Origin: Periconia sp. R9002
Lineage: Eukaryota > Ascomycota > Dothideomycetes > Pleosporales > Periconiaceae
Assembly (NCBI GenBank): GCA_023627715.1
Contig: JAMAHW010000006.1
Location: 372,001 to 436,000 of the forward strand
DNA length: 64,000 bases
Direction of reading: 5' to 3'
In this document: positions 59,179 to 64,000 of the stretch, in pieces
Layout of the letters: every line of letters begins with the position of its first letter
Position numbering within the stretch: the stretch's first letter is position 1
Translations under genes and position numbers: made by a program
Notes under the pieces: model-generated
What the model was told of the DNA's origin: nothing
Seen by the model: the letters and a program-made list of their open reading frames with translations, nothing else
The model's database searches: none

Positions 59179-60127
59179 CTACTTTGTTTTCTGGAGTAAT
59201 GGCTTCAAGGACTCTGGTGGATTCCTAACCATGGCGTACTCCTTCCCCGCACCGTCGAGCCCCTGAAACCCATGCCGCGAATACACAGCTCTGGCATCAG
59301 GGAAAGCTTCTAGATACAGCGGCTCAGGGAGATCCGCTTTATCCGCAATATCGAATGCGTTCTTGAGAAGTATCGAAGCGAGACCTCGGCCCTGATGCTC
59401 AGGCAAGACCCAGATAGGAGCAAGAAGCCTAATTCCATCATCAGCCTTATCTCACACTCTAGCACAGACAGTTCTTTCAAAAACAATCGAGAGAAATAAC
59501 ACTTACCAATGCCCAATCCCTCCAAGATACCCCTCCCTTGCCCTGTCCCAGGGTAAAAACTCTTCATCCTGCCACTTCTCAAGATCAACCGCGCTCCATA
59601 GCTCATCCTCAAATTCCTTGGTCCACCCCATCTTTTCCCTCCATCCAAAGATATCGCTCGCGTCTCTTCGCCAGAAGTTAACGATTTCGGCTTTTGTGCG
59701 GCTTGGGAGGAGCCACATGGCATGGCCAATGACACGGTTCGGAGCTGCGGGGTCGTAGGAGGGCGATGAAGGCGAGAGCGTGGCTTTGACGAGGCGAACG
59801 TTGGGCTCTGAGAGCCATGGGATCATGCGTGTGGCGAGGCGTTCGACGCTGACTGAGGCCCAGTTGGCAGGACGCAGGTGGTGTGGCTCTACTAAGTCAT
59901 GCCAGTCGGCATCGAAGCAGGTGTAATAGCCTTGGGCCTGTTTGGTTAGATGGTACGAGCTTAGTTTACACTTTTCTTGTCTTTGACACTTCTCGAGTTT
60001 CCAGTGTAGGTGTAGAAGCTCTTACGAGGTAGGTCAAATCATCCCTTGTGGCTTCTGAGAGGATGATTTCCTCTGGCGCATATCGAGCGCGAGTACCATT
60101 TTCTGCCGGAGGGGGTAGGTCTCCCAT
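59179..60127 (-). CDS. GNAT-family N-acetyltransferase
   Basis: Acetyl-CoA-dependent transferase of the GNAT superfamily. Three exons (60127-60026, 59937-59507, 59428-59179) with introns of 88 and 78 nt give 260 aa. The acetyl-CoA pyrophosphate-binding loop (Q/R-x-x-G-x-G/A) is QGRGLA at 190-195, preceded by the beta-4 strand LLAPIWVLPEH. The following helix SILLKNAFDIADKADLP, then LYLEAFPDARAVYSRHGFQG, is the typical motif B with a Tyr before the C-terminal beta strand. The N-terminus EEIILSEATRDDLTYLAQGY fits the usual start of fungal GNATs. The substrate (small molecule or protein) cannot be read from sequence. Confidence 0.85.
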
Positions 60128-61423
60128 ATTCACAATCTCTATGCCTTTTCCGGTCGGGAATATCGGCCTCTACAGAAACAAAGGAGTAGGCACTGTATGA
60201 GGTATATTAACAATTTAAGGAACAACGTAAACATCCAGATAAAACAGCATCCATTAGCACCTCCGGGCATTATATAACAAAAGACATAACTCACCCCTCC
60301 TGCTTACCTTCACCGGATTCACCTAACAAACGGCAGAAATAGAACAATCCACACATTCCTTTAGTCAGGACTATAGGGCCTAATACTACGTCGTCTAACC
60401 ATTTCGTGCGCTATTGCATTAGCTAGACCTGGATGTACGAGTAACATGCAATATCTATGAATTCACCATACGAACTTGTCCTATACTTGACTAGAGCTGC
60501 TCTCAGAACTGATCTCACTCGTCAGCATTCTAATTAATAAGCCGCAAAGGGGGGCAAATATTAATTATGTTATGTTAATCTAGAGTCAGCATCGGCTCAC
60601 CAACCCTTCACGCTTGATTTGAATTGCTTGAGGGGCTATTTTTTTCAAGGCACAGGCTTGAAAAGTTTTAGGCTTATCCCATTCATGCAAAAATTCCTTC
60701 TAGAAGATATGAGCTATACGTGTTTTTCTTGAGAGTTCCCTTTGTTTTGCTTCCACATTCACATCTGCCTATTTTTGCCTTTGCCGCATCTTCACTGTCC
60801 CAAACGTATAAGCTGATATCTACTTCCTTTGCCTCTTCTTCTCGTTACGATGATGTTGCTGACGGATGTTGATTTCTCACGTCATCCATCTACCGCCCTT
60901 CTTTTGTCACGATCCAAGAGCCACTATCTGTACTAACGATAGAAACTGAATATTTCTTACCAAAAGAGTAGATCAATACAGTCCAGGCAAACTCCCTGAA
61001 CAAAAAGTCTGGTCATATGAAATAAAGGGCCGAATCGTATGTGCGCGTAGGTCATACATACACTGCGCTGACCGATTTTGGCCACGTGAGACGGACTTTG
61101 GATTACTATACATAACAACATTCCGGTGAAACGGACCTACTTCTATAACTCAGTTTCACTTTGCCTTCAGACGAGAACCGCTGTGTGTTTAGGAAAAGAT
61201 ACGTAGCGTTCAAAAAGTACCATTGTAACATAAACAAAACTTCTCGGATGTATGACCAACACCCAACGCCGAGCGACCCAAAACCTGAACAATCAATGAG
61301 AAGAAATCGTACCATCATGACACGCTATAGAAAGTTAAACCCAAAATCCCATCCAATCAAGCCGAAATACGCCCATCAAACGCCAACCCACTGCAACATC
61401 CCTCTTATCACACCAGAAACCTT
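60128..61423. other. Intergenic
   Basis: 1.3 kb between the 5' end of the GNAT gene and the 3' end of the next gene. It is A/T-rich with no gene, RNA or repeat that I can support. Confidence 0.5.
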
Positions 61424-64000
61424 CTAAGTTTCCGGCCACTCAACCTGCAAAGTCCCCTTCCTAACGATCTTGGTACCCCTCTTCTCATCCTTCCTCAACT
61501 CATCGCCGATAATGACAGTTGCCAACCTCTTCATAACTTCCCCCTCGCCAAGCGCTATCCCAGCCTCACGCGGTGCGCATTCGCCCATTTGGATTGCTTT
61601 TCCAGCTTTGGCTTCGTACTCTCCGATGTCTTTCAGAGAGAGGAGCTGCATATATACTGCGCACAGCACTACGAGCCCTTCGTCGAGAGTGATGGAGTAG
61701 CCCCATACGGAGTAAGTAGCGCCGACGAATGGGAGACCCGTCTTGTCTAGGAAGTTTTGGAGGAGTGTGGCATTCAGGTCACAGTTGGGGGACGAGTGGT
61801 GTGGAGTCAGGAGGGAGGGTTTTCTGAGGTGTGTCTGGTAAAGTTGGTCGAGGATCTTGTAGTGGGTTTTGGTCCAGGGTTCGACCTTGGGGAGGTGGTC
61901 CATGTTGGTCAGGATAGGATGAAGTGGGGGAGCTTCTGGTGCTGCTGTCGCTGTGCTAGCAAATGTGCCCCAGAGAGTAGAGCCAATGCGGGAGAATAGT
62001 CCTGTTGAGGTTTGAGCGGGCTCTTGGACGCGTGGCGCGGTTGCTTTGAGTTTCTGCGACAATTCGGGTGTCTGCTGCTTTTTGGTGGCGGGTTTTGAGG
62101 AAGGTAACTCTCGTGCGCTCCAAGTGGGATTTGTCTCCGTTTGGCTGTCAAAAAGAGAAGCATAGCGCTCTTTTTGCTTCATCATGCTCTCCTCGAAGGC
62201 TTTCTTCTGGGGGCTTGAACGAGTGGTAGTCCTCCGCGTAGTGAAACTCCTGGTTGGCTCTGTAACTTCTGTAATATCGCCTAGGGTACGATCTTGCATG
62301 TCATAAGCATCGACATAGCCATTTGCCTCGGTTCGAATGTTCCGAAGACTGGAATCCGTCACGTTATTCATGTCATCGTGGAGTTGGCGTTGATCAGATA
62401 GACCAGAGAACGTGTCGTCTACGACAGTATGGAAAGGAGAACTTGGAGCAAGAGGAAGTGTAGACTCCTCAAAAGCTACCTGGCTGTGCTCTGATGAAGA
62501 AACGTGAACCTCGTTTCGAAGAGGACTGCTACGGACAGGAGATGAAGGAAACACTGCAAAACGAGGAGGTGCCTCTAGAAAAGGGTTTGCTTTGCGAGCA
62601 GACGGGGCATTGGAATTGGTAACGGGAGGCGATGAATCTGGAAGCAAACTCTCGCCTTCATTCATGAGGAGCGACAGATCTAGCTTTTCGGCTGATCGTT
62701 TGCTATGGTTGTTTGGTGGTGCTTTTCGAAAAAACATGCCAGTGTCATCGCTGGCGTCGCTTGAACCTTCTTCGACATGATCATGTTCTTCAACTACGGT
62801 CGCCTTATTTTTGCCTTTATCTGTCGGTGGAGGTTCAGCTTCGGCAGCTTCCTCGCTCTCATCGCTGTAGTTGAAGTTGTTCGAGCTCTTGCGACGCCAT
62901 GTTTTGGGTAGTTTCGCCCTGGGAGGTTTGACTGATCCATCCTGGACAAAAGGATCGAGATTGGCTGCTCTTGATGATTGAACAGCTTCGTCGGCCCAGA
63001 CATCACCATCGTCCATATCCACATCCTCATCAGCTTCTACCAAAATATTCGATCCACGCAGTACATCTCCACGCTCATTGCTCACAGTGAGCATTCGTCC
63101 ACTCGCGGGCGCAGGCGCATTAACGGGCGGCGTATCGACTTTCCAACTCATTTCGTCCTCACTTCGGGCTGGGCTGATGGATGGGCTAGGTAGGTGGGAA
63201 TCAGTGGCGCTGAGGGTGGGATACCGAACCTCAGCAGTTTCGGTAACGGCATCGACCGGCGGCGCCTGGTTTCCATTTTCATTTTCCTCAGGTGTAAGTA
63301 GACGCGATTGATGTTCCTTTGTTTGAGGGACATCCAGCCTTGTTGCAGTCTTTTCTTTGCTTAGAGTGCTCGAAGTGGACGGCGATCCTTTGTTCGACGC
63401 ATTCTCCTTAGCTAGTTGTTCGCCTAATCGAAGTCCTGCCCTAAGCTCTTTTCGAGTGCGATCACTGAAACCCCGGAAAAGATCGTCAAGCTCACTGAGT
63501 CGCTCTGCAGCCTTTGAAGGTACAGCCTCAGGTGTTACGCGACTAGGGTCCAGCACACCTTGGAGAGCAACGCCCGCTTTAACAACTCGCCCAATCTTAG
63601 GCGTTTCAGCTTCGAAGGGAGATGGGCGCGAGGCCTCTATCGGAGGTGGGTTTGAAGGCGTGGTTTCATCCATTACAGGCGTTTTATGTCGGGAAAGTGG
63701 AGGGCGAGGTGAGGGAACTTTTGACACTGCAGGCACACTGAGATGCGTGGGAGCTGATGAAGATACTGCGACATGGTCCGATGACTGGGTGCTGGCGGAC
63801 GGAATCGTAAGGTTTTCACGATTTTGGACGGCCACGTTTGATGTCGTCGGTGTTTGACCAGATGGTCCATATGCTGGACTTGTTAAACCTCCACTACTTG
63901 GCAATGAATCAACCGAGATCATGCTGAAATTCTCGCTCTCTACGATAGTGGTGTCATCAGGCCCTCTTGTAACGCCTTCGTCAAAGGCAAACCCAGTTAC
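61424..64000 (-). CDS. Large Ser/Pro-rich protein, 5' end outside window
   Basis: 858 residues of one open frame reach the right edge with no stop, so the N-terminus lies beyond position 64000; an internal ATG at 63922 is not likely the true start. I do not recognise the family. The visible part is mostly disordered, rich in Ser, Pro and acidic residues, with short basic patches (PPRAKLPKTWRRKSSNN, TRRTTTRSSPQKKAFEES) and many S/TP sites, which suggests a nuclear or chromatin-related regulated protein. The C-terminal about 170 residues look folded and conserved: VEPWTKTHYKILDQLYQTHL, FVGATYSVWGYSITLDEGL, VLCAVYMQLLSLKDIGEYE, RLATVIIGDELRKDEK. No introns are visible in this part. Confidence 0.75.
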   Translation of the reverse strand, partial: VTGFAFDEGVTRGPDDTTIVESENFSMISVDSLPSSGGLTSPAYGPSGQTPTTSNVAVQNRENLTIPSASTQSSDHVAVSSSAPTHLSVPAVSKVPSPRPPLSRHKTPVMDETTPSNPPPIEASRPSPFEAETPKIGRVVKAGVALQGVLDPSRVTPEAVPSKAAERLSELDDLFRGFSDRTRKELRAGLRLGEQLAKENASNKGSPSTSSTLSKEKTATRLDVPQTKEHQSRLLTPEENENGNQAPPVDAVTETAEVRYPTLSATDSHLPSPSISPARSEDEMSWKVDTPPVNAPAPASGRMLTVSNERGDVLRGSNILVEADEDVDMDDGDVWADEAVQSSRAANLDPFVQDGSVKPPRAKLPKTWRRKSSNNFNYSDESEEAAEAEPPPTDKGKNKATVVEEHDHVEEGSSDASDDTGMFFRKAPPNNHSKRSAEKLDLSLLMNEGESLLPDSSPPVTNSNAPSARKANPFLEAPPRFAVFPSSPVRSSPLRNEVHVSSSEHSQVAFEESTLPLAPSSPFHTVVDDTFSGLSDQRQLHDDMNNVTDSSLRNIRTEANGYVDAYDMQDRTLGDITEVTEPTRSFTTRRTTTRSSPQKKAFEESMMKQKERYASLFDSQTETNPTWSARELPSSKPATKKQQTPELSQKLKATAPRVQEPAQTSTGLFSRIGSTLWGTFASTATAAPEAPPLHPILTNMDHLPKVEPWTKTHYKILDQLYQTHLRKPSLLTPHHSSPNCDLNATLLQNFLDKTGLPFVGATYSVWGYSITLDEGLVVLCAVYMQLLSLKDIGEYEAKAGKAIQMGECAPREAGIALGEGEVMKRLATVIIGDELRKDEKRGTKIVRKGTLQVEWPET

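Overview
The window looks like nuclear DNA of a filamentous ascomycete (Pezizomycotina; my guess is a dothideomycete of the Pleosporales type, but that is an impression from gene content and not a proof). The reasons are monocistronic genes on both strands, many 49-90 nt GT-AG introns, CT-rich leaders, and a fungal gene set: VPS13, an SSA-type Hsp70, glycerol kinase, a Pho85-type cyclin, an ERG27-like keto-reductase, a Dsc2-like ER protein, a 2EXR protein and a twin-CX9C Emi1 protein. There are no bacterial, plasmid or CRISPR features.

Layout. 1-11.7 kb is an accessory-flavoured block: a secreted aldose-1-epimerase-like protein (+), an unrecognised Pro-rich/acidic protein whose first exon looks duplicated (+), a cytochrome P450 (-) carrying one in-frame TGA, and, divergent from it, a secreted GMC flavin oxidoreductase (+). 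11.7-21.6 kb is very sparse: the only convincing gene is a PCL-type cyclin (-) between a 4.0 kb convergent gap and a 4.8 kb upstream region. 21.6-40.8 kb is a compact housekeeping block: VPS13 (-, about 3,190 aa), an Emi1-like mitochondrial protein (+), cytosolic Hsp70 (-) with a three-unit heat shock element, a DUF3429/TMEM69-like mitochondrial membrane protein (+) and glycerol kinase (+). 40.8-51.0 kb is a 10 kb gene desert with short tandem repeats and one weak small-gene candidate. 51.0-64 kb is gene-rich again: ERG27-like reductase (+), a coiled-coil protein with a centrosomin-like segment (+), a 165 bp TA-flanked MITE, a Dsc2-like rhomboid pseudoprotease (+), a 2EXR protein (-), a GNAT acetyltransferase (-) and the 3' part of a large Ser/Pro-rich nuclear-type protein (-) that runs off the right edge.

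How they fit together. Most genes are independent housekeeping units. Two groupings are worth noting. The P450 and the secreted GMC oxidase share a 1.9 kb divergent promoter region, and the P450 appears inactivated by a single CGA-to-TGA-like change. An ergosterol biosynthesis gene (ERG27-like) and a gene for the Dsc complex, which processes SREBP in fungi, lie 4 kb apart with one gene between them. I found no complete new multi-gene system. The best leads are the P450 nonsense codon, the MITE, the tandemly duplicated first exon, and the two unusually long non-coding stretches around the cyclin gene.
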